Source: an uncultured bacterium (GTDB taxonomy: Bacteria; Bacillota; Clostridia; Oscillospirales; Oscillospiraceae). From it: a stretch of DNA of 64,000 nucleotides. Position 1 is the first letter of the stretch, and every line of letters starts with the position of its first letter. The notes under the pieces are model-generated. The model saw only the letters and a program-made list of their open reading frames with translations. It was not told the origin of the DNA and did not search any database. Below, one piece after another: positions 9,469 to 17,938 of this stretch. The stretch spans positions 30,969 through 94,968 of the forward strand of contig CANASS010000003.1 of NCBI GenBank assembly GCA_947364395.1. The letters are read 5' to 3'. The translations under genes were made by a program, and so were the position numbers.

Positions 9469-10247
9469 GGGTGGACCATTTGACGGTGTGCCGGGGGGGC
9501 CGCCTGGTGCTGGACGACGTGGGCTTTGCCCTGGAGCCCGGCCAGGTGACGGCGGTGCTGGGGCTGAACGGGGCGGGGAAAACCACCCTGCTCAAGGCGG
9601 TTCTGGGCTTTCTTCCCCGGCGGGCGGGGGAAATCACGGCGGACGGCCATCCGCTGGACAGGCTGTCCCCGGCGGACCGGGCCAAAAAGCTGGCCTATGT
9701 CCCCCAGCGGTACGACGGGGGCTTCCGTTACCGGACGGAGGATTTCGTGTCCATGGGGGCCACCGCCTATCTGGGAGCCTTCTCCCGGCCCGGACCCAGG
9801 GAGCTGGCACGGGCGGAGGAGCTGCTGCGGGGGCTGGACTGCGGCCGCCTCATTGGCCGCCCCATGGACAGGCTCAGCGGGGGGGAGCAGCGGATGGCCT
9901 ATCTGGCCCGGGCCATGATGCAGGACGCCGGGTGCCTGCTGCTGGACGAGCCGGTGTCCTCCCTGGACCTGTCCCGGCAGCACCTGTTTCTCCACCGCCT
10001 GGGCCGGTACGTGGAGGAGCGCCGGGCCTGCTGTCTGGCGGCCATCCACGCCCCGGAGCTGGCCTACGCCTACGCCCAGCGGGTTCTGTTTCTCCACCGG
10101 GGCAGGGTGCTGCTGAACGCCGCCCGGGGAGAGCCGGATTATGAGGCCCGGCTGGCCCAGGCACTGGGGACCCTCTACGGCCCCGGCCTCCGGGTGGACT
10201 TCCGGGCGGGGGGGCTGGCCCTGGGCTGGGACCATCAGGACAAATAG
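9462..10247 (+). CDS. ABC transporter ATPase (metal/molybdate-type)
   Basis: Nucleotide-binding subunit, 261 residues, for the preceding importer. Walker A GLNGAGKTT, Q-loop YVPQRYDGG, signature LSGGEQ, Walker B CLLLDEP and switch His in AAIHAPE are all present, so it should be active. ATG 9462 is used because it overlaps the permease stop and has GGAGGGAG upstream; the longer open frame to 9318 is antisense-like sequence inside the permease. A strong terminator follows at 10258, so the ssnA-to-ATPase set ends here. Confidence 0.88.
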   Translation: MLRVDHLTVCRGGRLVLDDVGFALEPGQVTAVLGLNGAGKTTLLKAVLGFLPRRAGEITADGHPLDRLSPADRAKKLAYVPQRYDGGFRYRTEDFVSMGATAYLGAFSRPGPRELARAEELLRGLDCGRLIGRPMDRLSGGEQRMAYLARAMMQDAGCLLLDEPVSSLDLSRQHLFLHRLGRYVEERRACCLAAIHAPELAYAYAQRVLFLHRGRVLLNAARGEPDYEARLAQALGTLYGPGLRVDFRAGGLALGWDHQDK

Positions 10248-10257
10248 TGGAGGCCAG

Positions 10258-10285
10258 AACCGCCCCGGTGCGCCGGGGCGGTTTT
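10258..10285 (+). terminator. Rho-independent terminator after the ABC importer
   Basis: Perfect 11-bp stem AACCGCCCCGG / CCGGGGCGGTT with a TGCG loop followed by Ts, 11 bases after the ATPase stop. Confidence 0.85.
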
Positions 10286-10331
10286 GTATTGTCCGGCAAA
10301 AAAAGAGGGTCCAATTTGGGCAGTATGACGT

Positions 10332-10359
10332 TTTTTTAGATAAGCTAAAAAACTTTTAG
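10332..10359. promoter_or_regulatory. A/T-rich dyad upstream of the ygeX promoter
   Basis: Perfect 8-bp inverted repeat TTTTTTAG-ATAAG-CTAAAAAA, with a further half-like CTTTTAG just after it, lying immediately upstream of the -35 box at 10367. The position suits an activator or repressor site. No bound protein can be named. Confidence 0.4.
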
Positions 10360-10366
10360 ATTTCTC

Positions 10367-10394
10367 TTGACAATTGGGCTGGGCGTGGTATGAT
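10367..10394 (+). promoter_or_regulatory. Sigma-A promoter of the ygeX operon
   Basis: -35 TTGACA (10367-10372), 16-bp spacer, -10 TATGAT (10389-10394). It is AT-rich against GC-rich surroundings, about 55 bp before the ygeX start and after a terminator. Confidence 0.7.
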
Positions 10395-10450
10395 TAAGAT
10401 GCAAATAAAAAGTTAGACACACTGAATATTATTTAGGAGGTCGCTTGTTC

Positions 10451-11665
10451 ATGAACCAGCCCATCAAATGGGTCCTGAACCGGATGCCCGCCAGCGACGA
10501 CCGGCATCTGGAGGTCATGTCCACCCAGAACGTGGCCAAGGCTCAGGCATTTCACCGCTCCTTCCCACAGTACAACCCCACCCCCCTGGCCCGGCTGGAC
10601 GGCATGGCGGCCCGGCTGGGGCTGGGCTCCCTGTGCGTGAAGGACGAGTCCTACCGTTTCGGCCTCAACGCGTTCAAGGTGCTGGGCGGTTCCTTCGCCA
10701 TGGGCCGGTACATCGCCCAGGAGCTGGGCCGGGACGTGTCCGAGATGACCTACGGCTACCTCACCAGCGAAAAGCTGCGGGAGGAGTTCGGCCAGGCCAC
10801 CTTCTTCACCGCCACCGACGGCAACCACGGCCGGGGGGTGGCCTGGGCGGCCAACAGGCTGGGCCAGAAGGCGGTGGTCCACATGCCCAAGGGCAGCGCC
10901 AAGTCCCGGTTTGACAACATCGCCCGGGAGGGGGCCCAGGTCACCATCGAGGAGGTCAACTACGACGACTGCGTCCGCATGGCCGCCGCCGAGGCGGCCC
11001 AGACCGAGCACGGCGTGGTGGTCCAGGACACCGCCTGGGAGGGCTACGAGGAGATCCCCGCCTGGATCATGCAGGGCTACGGCACCATGGCCGGGGAGGC
11101 AGCCGAGCAGCTGCGCCAGCAGGAGATCGGCCGGCCCACCCACGTGTTCGTCCAGGCCGGGGTGGGGTCCCTGGCCGGGGCTGTGGTGGGCTACTTCGCC
11201 AACCGCTTCCCCACCGACCCGCCCAAGTTTATCATCATGGAGGCTCAGATCGCCGACTGCCTCTACCAGGGAGCCAAGGCCGGGGACGGCGCACCCCGCA
11301 TGGTGGGCGGCGACCTCCAGACCATTATGGCGGGGCTGGCCTGCGGCGAGCCCAACACCATCTCCTGGGATATCCTGCGCAACCATGCCGCCGCCTTCCT
11401 GTCCTGCCCCGACTGGGTTTCCGCTAAAGGCATGCGGATGCTGGCCGCCCCCGTCAAGGGCGACCCGGCGGTGTGCTCCGGCGAGTCCGGGGCCGTGGGC
11501 ATGGGCGTCGTCTCCGCCATCATGGAGGACGACGGCTACAAGGACCTGCGGGAGGCCCTGGAGCTGGGCCGGGACAGCCGGGTGCTCATGTTCTCCACCG
11601 AGGGGGACACCGACCCGGACAAGTACCGGGAGATCGTCTGGGGCGGGGCCTATCCCACCGCGTAA
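10451..11665 (+). CDS. ygeX: Diaminopropionate ammonia-lyase (YgeX)
   Basis: PLP-dependent lyase of the DpaL family, 404 residues, converting 2,3-diaminopropionate to pyruvate and ammonia. The PLP-binding lysine lies in LNAFKVLGG; the phosphate-binding glycine-rich part and GNHGRGVAWAA are typical of fold type II enzymes. ATG 10451 lies 10 bases after AGGAGG; an in-frame TTG at 10445 is a possible alternative. It heads the operon ygeX-ygeY-ygeW-carbamate kinase-hyuA-mocA. In urate-using gut bacteria ygeX is among the required genes. A diaminopropionate or ureido-derivative intermediate would feed pyruvate and ammonia to central metabolism. Confidence 0.92.
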   Translation: MNQPIKWVLNRMPASDDRHLEVMSTQNVAKAQAFHRSFPQYNPTPLARLDGMAARLGLGSLCVKDESYRFGLNAFKVLGGSFAMGRYIAQELGRDVSEMTYGYLTSEKLREEFGQATFFTATDGNHGRGVAWAANRLGQKAVVHMPKGSAKSRFDNIAREGAQVTIEEVNYDDCVRMAAAEAAQTEHGVVVQDTAWEGYEEIPAWIMQGYGTMAGEAAEQLRQQEIGRPTHVFVQAGVGSLAGAVVGYFANRFPTDPPKFIIMEAQIADCLYQGAKAGDGAPRMVGGDLQTIMAGLACGEPNTISWDILRNHAAAFLSCPDWVSAKGMRMLAAPVKGDPAVCSGESGAVGMGVVSAIMEDDGYKDLREALELGRDSRVLMFSTEGDTDPDKYREIVWGGAYPTA

Positions 11666-11712
11666 AAATCAAAAACATAACAATTTAACACGACAATATG
11701 GAGGGTTTTCAA

Positions 11713-13122
11713 ATGGACAAGGAAAAGATTCTGTCTGCCGCCGAGGGCTGCCGCAAGGACCTGAGCGCTTTCCTGCGGGCCATGATCTCCCACCCCAGCG
11801 AGAGCTGCGAGGAGAAGGAAGTGGTGGCCTGCATCAAGGCCGAGATGGAGAAGCTGGGCTTCGACGAGGTGGAAGTGGACGGCCTGGGCAACATCATCGG
11901 CTGGATGGGCCAGGGCGATAAGATCATCGCCATCGACTCCCACATCGACACCGTGGGCATCGGCAACCGGGACAACTGGACCGCCGACCCCTATGAGGGC
12001 TGGGAGGACGACGCCATCATCTATGGCCGGGGCGGCTCCGACCAGGAGGGCGGCATGGCCTCCGCCGTGTACGGCGCCAAGATCATGAAGGACCTGGGAC
12101 TGATCCCCCAGGGGTACAAGATCATGGTGGTGGGTTCCGTCCAGGAGGAGGACTGCGACGGCATGTGCTGGCAGTACATCGTCAACAAGTTCTTCCCGGA
12201 AAAGGGGATCAAGAAGGAGCAGGTGGAGTTCGTCATCTCCACCGAGCCCACCGACGGCGGCATCTACCGGGGCCACCGGGGCCGCATGGAGATCCGGGTG
12301 GACGTGAAGGGCGTGTCCTGCCACGGCTCCGCCCCCGAGCGGGGGGACAACGCCATCTACAAGATGGCCGACATCCTCCAGGATGTGCGGGCGCTGAATG
12401 AGAACCCCGCCGACGACACCGTGGCCGTCAAGGGCCTGGTGAAGATGCTGGACCCCAAGTTCAACCCCGAGCACTACGAGGACGCCCGGTTCCTGGGCCG
12501 GGGCACCTGCACCACCTCTCAGATTTTCTACACCTCCCCCAGCCGGTGCGCCGTGGCCGATTCCTGCTCCATCTCCATCGACCGCCGCATGACCGCCGGG
12601 GAGACCTGGGACTCCTGCCTCCAGGAGATCCGGGACCTGCCCGCCGTGAAGAAGTACGGCGAGGACGTGAAGGTGTCCATGTACATGTATGACCGGCCCG
12701 CCTGGACCGGCACGGTTTACGAGACGGAAGCCTACTTCCCCACCTGGATCAACAAGGAGTCCGCCGCCCACGTCCAGGCCCTGGTGGACGCCCACCACGC
12801 CCTGTTCGGCGACAAGCGGCTGGGCCACAGCGACGCCGAACCCGCCCGGGACGCCATGCGCCTGCGCCAGCGCCCGCTCACCGACAAGTGGACCTTCTCC
12901 ACCAACGGCGTGGCCATTCAGGGCCGGTACGGCATCCCCTGCGTGGGCTTCGGCCCCGGCGCGGAGAGCCAGGCCCACGCCCCCAACGAGATCACCTGGA
13001 AGGACGATCTGGTCCGCTGCGCCGCCCTGTACGCCGCCGTCCCCGGCCTGTACAAGGAGGAGAACAAGACCGCCGACGTGTCCCAGTTCCGTGCGGGAAA
13101 GACCGACAACGATATCCAGTAA
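11713..13122 (+). CDS. ygeY: YgeY, M20-family metallohydrolase
   Basis: Zinc-type amidohydrolase of the M20/ArgE/DapE superfamily, 469 residues, YgeY subfamily. Visible metal and catalytic motifs: SHIDTVG (His, Asp), [10 protein letters not shown] (bridging Asp), EED with the general-base Glu, STEPTDG, and a C-terminal GVGF-like GFGPG region followed by HAPNE for the last His. GGAGG at 11700 sits 8 bases before ATG 11713; the in-frame ATG at 11698 is less likely. Probably hydrolyses a carbamoyl or amide bond of a urate ring-opening product; the substrate is not known from the sequence. Confidence 0.9.
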   Translation: MDKEKILSAAEGCRKDLSAFLRAMISHPSESCEEKEVVACIKAEMEKLGFDEVEVDGLGNIIGWMGQGDKIIAIDSHIDTVGIGNRDNWTADPYEGWEDDAIIYGRGGSDQEGGMASAVYGAKIMKDLGLIPQGYKIMVVGSVQEEDCDGMCWQYIVNKFFPEKGIKKEQVEFVISTEPTDGGIYRGHRGRMEIRVDVKGVSCHGSAPERGDNAIYKMADILQDVRALNENPADDTVAVKGLVKMLDPKFNPEHYEDARFLGRGTCTTSQIFYTSPSRCAVADSCSISIDRRMTAGETWDSCLQEIRDLPAVKKYGEDVKVSMYMYDRPAWTGTVYETEAYFPTWINKESAAHVQALVDAHHALFGDKRLGHSDAEPARDAMRLRQRPLTDKWTFSTNGVAIQGRYGIPCVGFGPGAESQAHAPNEITWKDDLVRCAALYAAVPGLYKEENKTADVSQFRAGKTDNDIQ

Positions 13123-13128
13123 TATATC

Positions 13129-13275
13129 GTAGGGGCGCGGCGGTCTCGCCTTCGGCTCGACCGGCGATGGACGGTCCCCACCGGGGACCGCCGCCCCGGC
13201 GCCCGTGTGTCAAGGCATTTTCCAAGGCGGGCCGGGTCGTCCCCCGAACGGCGGGCCGGGTCGTCCCGCCCTACA
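13129..13275. repeat. REP-like palindromic repeat, family 2 copy B
   Basis: Intergenic GC-rich element between ygeY and ygeW. It starts GTAGGGGCGCGGCGG, contains an internal hairpin (GACGGTCCCC / GGGGACCG) and ends with two tandem GGCGGGCCGGGTCGTCCC units before CGCCCTAC. This makes it about twice as long as copy C. Confidence 0.7.
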
Positions 13276-13358
13276 CCTTGGGTATTTCATACCTGTAAAA
13301 AAACCGTCAAATATCAACGGGCGGCCGCAGGCTGCCCCTGGGAAAAGGAGTAAATAAT

Positions 13359-14558
13359 ATGGACGCCACTCTGCAAAAATATATCGACAAGCTGAACTCC
13401 CTCAATTTCAAAGAGATGTACGAGGGTGATTTCTTCCTCACTTGGGACAAGACCGACGACGAGCTGGAAGCCGTGTTCACCGTGGCCGACGCCCTGCGCT
13501 ACATGCGGGAGAACAACATTTCCACCAAAATCTTTGAGTCCGGCCTGGGCATCTCCCTGTTCCGGGACAACTCCACCAGAACCCGTTTCTCCTTCGCCTC
13601 CGCCTGCAACCTGCTGGGCCTGGAGGTCCAGGACCTGGACGAGGGCAAGAGCCAGATCGCTCACGGAGAGACCGTCCGGGAGACCGCCAATATGATCTCC
13701 TTCATGGCCGACGTGATCGGTATCCGGGACGATATGTACATCGGCAAGGGCCACACCTACCAGAAGGAAGTGGTGGAGGCCGTGACCCAGGGCCATGAGG
13801 ACGGCGTGCTGGAGCAGAAGCCCACCCTGGTGAACCTCCAGTGCGACATCGACCACCCCACCCAGTGCATGGCGGATATGCTCCACATCATCCATGAGTT
13901 CGGCGGCGTGGAGAACCTGAAGGGGAAGAAGGTGGCCATGACCTGGGCCTACTCCCCCAGCTACGGCAAGCCCCTGTCCGTCCCCCAGGGCGTCATCGGC
14001 CTCATGACCCGGTTTGGCATGGACGTGGTTCTGGCCCATCCCGAGGGCTACGAGGTCATGCCCGAGGTGGAGGAGGTGGCCAGGAAGAACGCCGCGGCCA
14101 CCGGCGGCACCTTCACCAAGACCCACTCCATGGCCGAGGCCTTTAAAGACGCCGACATCGTGTATCCCAAGAGCTGGGCCCCCTTCGCCGCCATGGAGAA
14201 GCGCACCGACCTGTACGCCAAGGGCGACAGCGACGGCATCAAGGCCCTGGAGAAGGAGCTGCTGGCCCAGAACGCCCAGCACAAGGACTGGTGCTGCACC
14301 GAGGAGCTGATGAAAACCACCCGGGACGGCAAGGCCCTGTACCTCCACTGCCTGCCCGCCGACATCAACGACGTGTCCTGCGTGGACGGCGAGGTGGAGG
14401 CCAGCGTCTTTGACCGCTACCGCACCCCCCTGTACAAAGAGGCCAGCTTCAAGCCCTACATCATCGCCGCCATGATCTTCCTGGCCAAGGTGAAGGACCC
14501 CCAGGCCACTCTGAAGGCCCTGGAGGAGCGGGGCGCGGCCCGTTGGTTCCAGAAATAA
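13359..14558 (+). CDS. ygeW: YgeW, knotted carbamoyltransferase
   Basis: Aspartate/ornithine transcarbamylase-superfamily protein of the YgeW type, 399 residues. The carbamoyl phosphate loop NSTRTRFSFA and the second-substrate motifs DHPTQCMAD and HCLPAD are present. The lengthened N-terminus (EMYEGDFFLTWDKTDDEL) is the mark of the YgeW branch. It probably acts in the phosphorolytic direction, splitting a ureido compound to carbamoyl phosphate that the next gene product uses to make ATP. ATG follows AAAAGGAG. Confidence 0.92.
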   Translation: MDATLQKYIDKLNSLNFKEMYEGDFFLTWDKTDDELEAVFTVADALRYMRENNISTKIFESGLGISLFRDNSTRTRFSFASACNLLGLEVQDLDEGKSQIAHGETVRETANMISFMADVIGIRDDMYIGKGHTYQKEVVEAVTQGHEDGVLEQKPTLVNLQCDIDHPTQCMADMLHIIHEFGGVENLKGKKVAMTWAYSPSYGKPLSVPQGVIGLMTRFGMDVVLAHPEGYEVMPEVEEVARKNAAATGGTFTKTHSMAEAFKDADIVYPKSWAPFAAMEKRTDLYAKGDSDGIKALEKELLAQNAQHKDWCCTEELMKTTRDGKALYLHCLPADINDVSCVDGEVEASVFDRYRTPLYKEASFKPYIIAAMIFLAKVKDPQATLKALEERGAARWFQK

Positions 14559-14564
14559 TTTATG

Positions 14565-14634
14565 TGTAGGGCGCGGCGACCCCGGCGCGCCGTCTGCCGG
14601 ACATTGGAACGCGGGCCGGGCCGTCCCGCCCTGC
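14565..14634. repeat. REP-like palindromic repeat, family 2 copy C
   Basis: Short copy between ygeW and the carbamate kinase gene, starting GTAGGGCGCGGCGACC and ending GTCCCGCCCTGC. It shares both ends and the GGCGCGCCGTC core with copy A. Confidence 0.7.
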
Positions 14635-14706
14635 AAACACCGTGGGGCCGACCGCCGTAAGCGGAGGCCCCCACTTGTTTTATTGAAACATTGGAGGTAA
14701 AATGAG

Positions 14707-15648
14707 ATGGGAAAGCGCATCGTCATCGCCCTGGGCGGCAACGCCCTGGGCAATAATCTCCCCGAGCAGATGGCCGCCGTCAAGCAGACCGCCCGGGCCA
14801 TCGCCGACCTCATCGAGGACGGACACCAGGTGATCCTCTCCCACGGCAACGGCCCCCAGGTGGGCATGATCCAGAAGGCCATGGCGGAGCTCACCCGGTC
14901 CCAGCCGGATAAATATATCCCCTGCCCCCTGTCCGTGTGCGTGGCCATGAGCCAGGGCTACATCGGCTACGATCTGCAAAACGCCCTCCGGGAGGAGATG
15001 CTGGACCGGGGCATCCAGAAGGGCGTGGCCACCGTTCTCACCCAGGTGGAGGTGGACCCCCAGGACCCGGCCTTCGCCAACCCCACCAAGCCCATCGGGG
15101 CCTTCATGACCAAGGAGGAGGCCGATAAGCTGGTGGCCGAGCGGGACTACCAGGTGGTGGAGGACGCCGGACGGGGCTACCGCCGGGTGGTGGCCTCCCC
15201 CAGGCCCCAGTCCATCGTGGAGATCGAGTCCATCCGGGACATGGTGGAGGCGGGCCTTGTGGTGGTGGCCTGCGGCGGCGGAGGCATCCCTGTGTTCAAA
15301 ACCGAAGGGCACCACCTGAAGGGCGCGGCGGCGGTGATCGACAAGGATTTCGCCTCCTGCGTGCTGGCCCAGCAGCTGGAGGCCGACACCCTCATCATCC
15401 TCACCGCCGTGGAGAAGGCGGCGGTGAACTTCGGCAAGCCCAACCAGAAGTGGCTGGACGCCCTCACCCCGGAGGAGGCGGAGGGCTACATGGCGGAGGG
15501 CCACTTTGCCCCCGGCTCCATGCTGCCCAAGGTCCAGGCGGCGGTGGAGTTCGCCCGGTCCGCCCCCGGCCGGTCCGCCCTCATCACCTTGCTGGAAAAG
15601 GCCCGGGACGGCGTGGCGGGAAAGACCGGCACCGTCATCCGGCAGTAG
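14707..15648 (+). CDS. arcC: Carbamate kinase
   Basis: Makes ATP from carbamoyl phosphate and ADP, giving carbamate that falls to CO2 and ammonia. 313 residues, normal length. Family motifs: ALGGNALG at the N-terminus, SHGNGPQVG, CGGGGIPV and VIDKDFAS. It follows ygeW directly apart from a REP element, equivalent to yqeA in the E. coli cluster. Together they would be the energy-yielding step of urate degradation. Start ATG is preceded by GGAGG. Confidence 0.95.
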   Translation: MGKRIVIALGGNALGNNLPEQMAAVKQTARAIADLIEDGHQVILSHGNGPQVGMIQKAMAELTRSQPDKYIPCPLSVCVAMSQGYIGYDLQNALREEMLDRGIQKGVATVLTQVEVDPQDPAFANPTKPIGAFMTKEEADKLVAERDYQVVEDAGRGYRRVVASPRPQSIVEIESIRDMVEAGLVVVACGGGGIPVFKTEGHHLKGAAAVIDKDFASCVLAQQLEADTLIILTAVEKAAVNFGKPNQKWLDALTPEEAEGYMAEGHFAPGSMLPKVQAAVEFARSAPGRSALITLLEKARDGVAGKTGTVIRQ

Positions 15649-15652
15649 CTTA

Positions 15653-15835
15653 GTTCCTTTTTCTTGAAAGAAAAAGGAACCGAAAAAGAACTTTGGCGCA
15701 AAGCTGCCCTTTGCTTGCTTTCGGCCCTGGGTTGTCTCAAAGACTAAAAACAAGCGGAAACAGATTCTAACGTTTTTCGCCCCGCTTTTTTCAAAAAAGC
15801 GGGTGGGGGTCTGGGGGCAAAATCCCCGGCAGTCC
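15653..15835. repeat. Intergenic repeat element, family 1 copy B
   Basis: Second copy of the element at 1351-1565, between the carbamate kinase gene and hyuA. It opens with a perfect 13-bp stem GTTCCTTTTTCTT / AAGAAAAAGGAAC and later carries CCCGCTTTTTT / AAAAAAGCGGG, each able to act as a terminator. It ends just before the hyuA ribosome site, as copy A ends before ygfK. Confidence 0.6.
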
Positions 15836-15854
15836 CCCATGAGGAGGAATCATC

Positions 15855-17237
15855 ATGCCCATCCTGATTCAAAACGGTACGCTGATCTGCCCGGAGGGCC
15901 CGGTCAAAGCCGACCTGCGGGTGGAGGGGGACAAGATCGCGGAAATCGGTCCCGGCCTCCCCATAGGGGACAGCCGGGTGATGGACGCGGCGGGGAAGCT
16001 GGTGTTCCCCGGCTTCATCGACACCCACACCCACTTTGAGATGAACAAGGGCAGCCCTCGGGAGCCGGCGGACGATTGGGCCTCCGGCACCCTGGCCGCC
16101 CTGGCGGGGGGCACCACCACCGTGCTGGACTTCGCCGAGCCGGAGCGGGGGGCCTCCCTGGCCTCCGCCCTGGACGTTTGGCACAGCCGGGCGGAGGGCG
16201 CGGCCTCCTGCCACTACGGCTTCCACATGACCGTCAAGGACTGGAGCCTTGCTGTTCAGAAGGAGCTGGCGGACATGGACCGGGCGGGGGTGACCTCCTA
16301 CAAGGTCTATTTCGCCTATGACAACCTGCGGGTGTCCGACGGCACGGCGCTGGAGGTGGTCCGGGCCGTGGGGGAGCGGGGCGGCGTGGTGGGCTGTCAT
16401 TGTGAGAACGGCGACCTGGTGTCGGCGGGGATCGCCTCCCAAAAAGCGGCGGGGAACCTGGGGCCCTCCGCCCACCCCCTGTCACGCCCGGCGGCGGTGG
16501 AGGCGGAGGCTGTCAACCGCTGGCTGACCATCGGCGAGCTGGCGGGCTGCCCGGTGAACATCGTCCACCTGTCCACCAGACGGGGGCTGGAGCTGGTCCG
16601 CATGGCCCGGGAGCGGGGGCAGGCGGCCTATGTGGAGACCTGCCCCCAGTACCTGCTGCTGGACGACGGCAAGTATCGGCTCCCCGGCTTTGAGAGCGCG
16701 AAATTTGTCCTCTCCCCGCCCTTGCGCGGGAGAGAGGACGTGGACGCCCTGTGGGCGGGGCTGGAGGCCGGGGAGATCGACACCATCGGCACCGACCACT
16801 GTTCCTTCCACTTCCGGGGGGTGAAGGAACTGGGTCGGGAGGACTTCTCCCAAATCCCCAACGGCATCCCCGGGGTGGAGCACCGGCCCGTCCTGCTGTA
16901 CACCGCCGGAGTGGCGGCGGGGCGGATCACCGCCCATCAGATGATGAAGCTGCTGTCGGAGCAGCCCGCCAAGCTGTTTGGGATGTACCCCCGGAAGGGG
17001 GCTTTGGCGGTGGGGAGCGACGCTGATATCGTGATATTTGACCCGGAATATACGGGGCGTATTACAGCCGCCGCCCAGCGTCAGGCGGTGGACTACACCC
17101 CCTACGAGGGCTTCGAGACAAAGGGCCGGGTGGAAGCCGTCCTGCTGTCCGGGGAACCCGCGGTGGAGGGAGGCCGGGTGGTCTCCCGGGGCCGGGGCCG
17201 CTACGTCCGCCGGGGCCCCTCCCAGTTCTGGCGATGA
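15855..17237 (+). CDS. hyuA: D-hydantoinase / dihydropyrimidinase-like hydrolase
   Basis: Cyclic amidohydrolase, 460 residues, of the hydantoinase/dihydropyrimidinase family; it opens or closes ureide rings. Metal ligands are visible in DTHTHFEMN (HxH), the carboxylated Lys in SYKVYFAYD, HCENGD, HLSTRRG and GTDHCSFHF. ATG follows GAGGAGG. Its stop overlaps the next start (ATGA), so mocA is translationally coupled. In the E. coli-type locus the equivalent gene is hyuA, required for anaerobic urate use in gut bacteria. Confidence 0.92.
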   Translation: MPILIQNGTLICPEGPVKADLRVEGDKIAEIGPGLPIGDSRVMDAAGKLVFPGFIDTHTHFEMNKGSPREPADDWASGTLAALAGGTTTVLDFAEPERGASLASALDVWHSRAEGAASCHYGFHMTVKDWSLAVQKELADMDRAGVTSYKVYFAYDNLRVSDGTALEVVRAVGERGGVVGCHCENGDLVSAGIASQKAAGNLGPSAHPLSRPAAVEAEAVNRWLTIGELAGCPVNIVHLSTRRGLELVRMARERGQAAYVETCPQYLLLDDGKYRLPGFESAKFVLSPPLRGREDVDALWAGLEAGEIDTIGTDHCSFHFRGVKELGREDFSQIPNGIPGVEHRPVLLYTAGVAAGRITAHQMMKLLSEQPAKLFGMYPRKGALAVGSDADIVIFDPEYTGRITAAAQRQAVDYTPYEGFETKGRVEAVLLSGEPAVEGGRVVSRGRGRYVRRGPSQFWR

Positions 17238-17785
17238 AGCTGGGCGCGGTGCTGATGGCCTCCGGGGCGGGGCGTCGGTTCGGCGGCAACAAGCTGTTCT
17301 ACCCGGTGGACGGTGTGCCCATGATTCAAAGGGCCTTTGCCAACCTTCCGGCGGAGCTCTTTGACCGGGCCTGCGTGGTGAGCTGCTATCCGGAGATTCT
17401 GACCCTGGCCGGGGAGCGGGGCTATCTGCCCGTCCCCAACCCGAACGCGGCGCAGGGCCAGTCCGCCTCTGTCCGGCTGGGACTGGGGGAGCTGCTGGAC
17501 ATGGACGGGGTGATGTTCTGCGTGTGCGATCAGCCCTGGCTGAAGGTGGACAGCGTGAAGCGTCTGCTGGCGGATTTTTCCGCCCATCCCGGCTGTATCT
17601 GCTCCCTGAGCTGGAAAGGGGAGCGGGGCTCCCCGGCGGTGTTCCCCCGCGTCCTGTTCCCAGAGCTGCTGTCCCTCACCGGGGACCGGGGCGGGGGCGG
17701 GGTCATCCGCGCCCACCGGGACCTTTTGCGGCTGGTGGAGGCGGGGGGAGCGGAGGAGCTGCGGGATGTGGACACAAGGGCATAG
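17234..17785 (+). CDS. MocA/YgfJ-like molybdenum cofactor nucleotidyltransferase
   Basis: Nucleotidyltransferase of the MobA/MocA family, 183 residues, likely adding CMP to molybdopterin to give the cytosine dinucleotide cofactor for the hydroxylase at 4744. It has the signature start LGAVLMASGAGRRFGGNKL, with the Lys of the nucleotide-binding loop, and later FCVCDQPWL (metal-binding Asp) and GSPAVFPR. It overlaps hyuA by 4 bases and is the last gene of the operon. Confidence 0.85.
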   Translation: MKLGAVLMASGAGRRFGGNKLFYPVDGVPMIQRAFANLPAELFDRACVVSCYPEILTLAGERGYLPVPNPNAAQGQSASVRLGLGELLDMDGVMFCVCDQPWLKVDSVKRLLADFSAHPGCICSLSWKGERGSPAVFPRVLFPELLSLTGDRGGGGVIRAHRDLLRLVEAGGAEELRDVDTRA

Positions 17786-17818
17786 AAGTCCCGCACACAG
17801 CGCGAAACAAGGGTATAA

Positions 17819-17858
17819 GAGGGCCGGGGCGGGGAGAAATCCCTGTCCCGGCCCTTTG
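17819..17858 (+). terminator. Terminator of the ygeX-mocA operon
   Basis: Stem AGGGCCGGGGCGGGG / CCCTGTCCCGGCCCT with a GAAAT-containing loop and TT after it, about 35 bases after mocA. Confidence 0.7.
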
Positions 17859-17888
17859 GCGGCTGCCGGAAAAAATTCGGGATGGGGT

Positions 17889-17920
17889 GTGACCTGCCCC
17901 CGCCCCGGGTCGTTATACCA
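17889..17920 (+). promoter_or_regulatory. Possible ECF-type promoter of the first sigma operon
   Basis: TGACCTG (17890) and TCGTTATACCAG (17910) about 20 bases apart, just before the ribosome site. A similar pair, TGTCAGG and TCGTATTCCAG, precedes the second sigma gene. The layout fits ECF promoters recognised by the cognate sigma factor; the match is by eye. Confidence 0.4.
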
Positions 17921-17938
17921 GTGAAAGGAGCTGATGGC

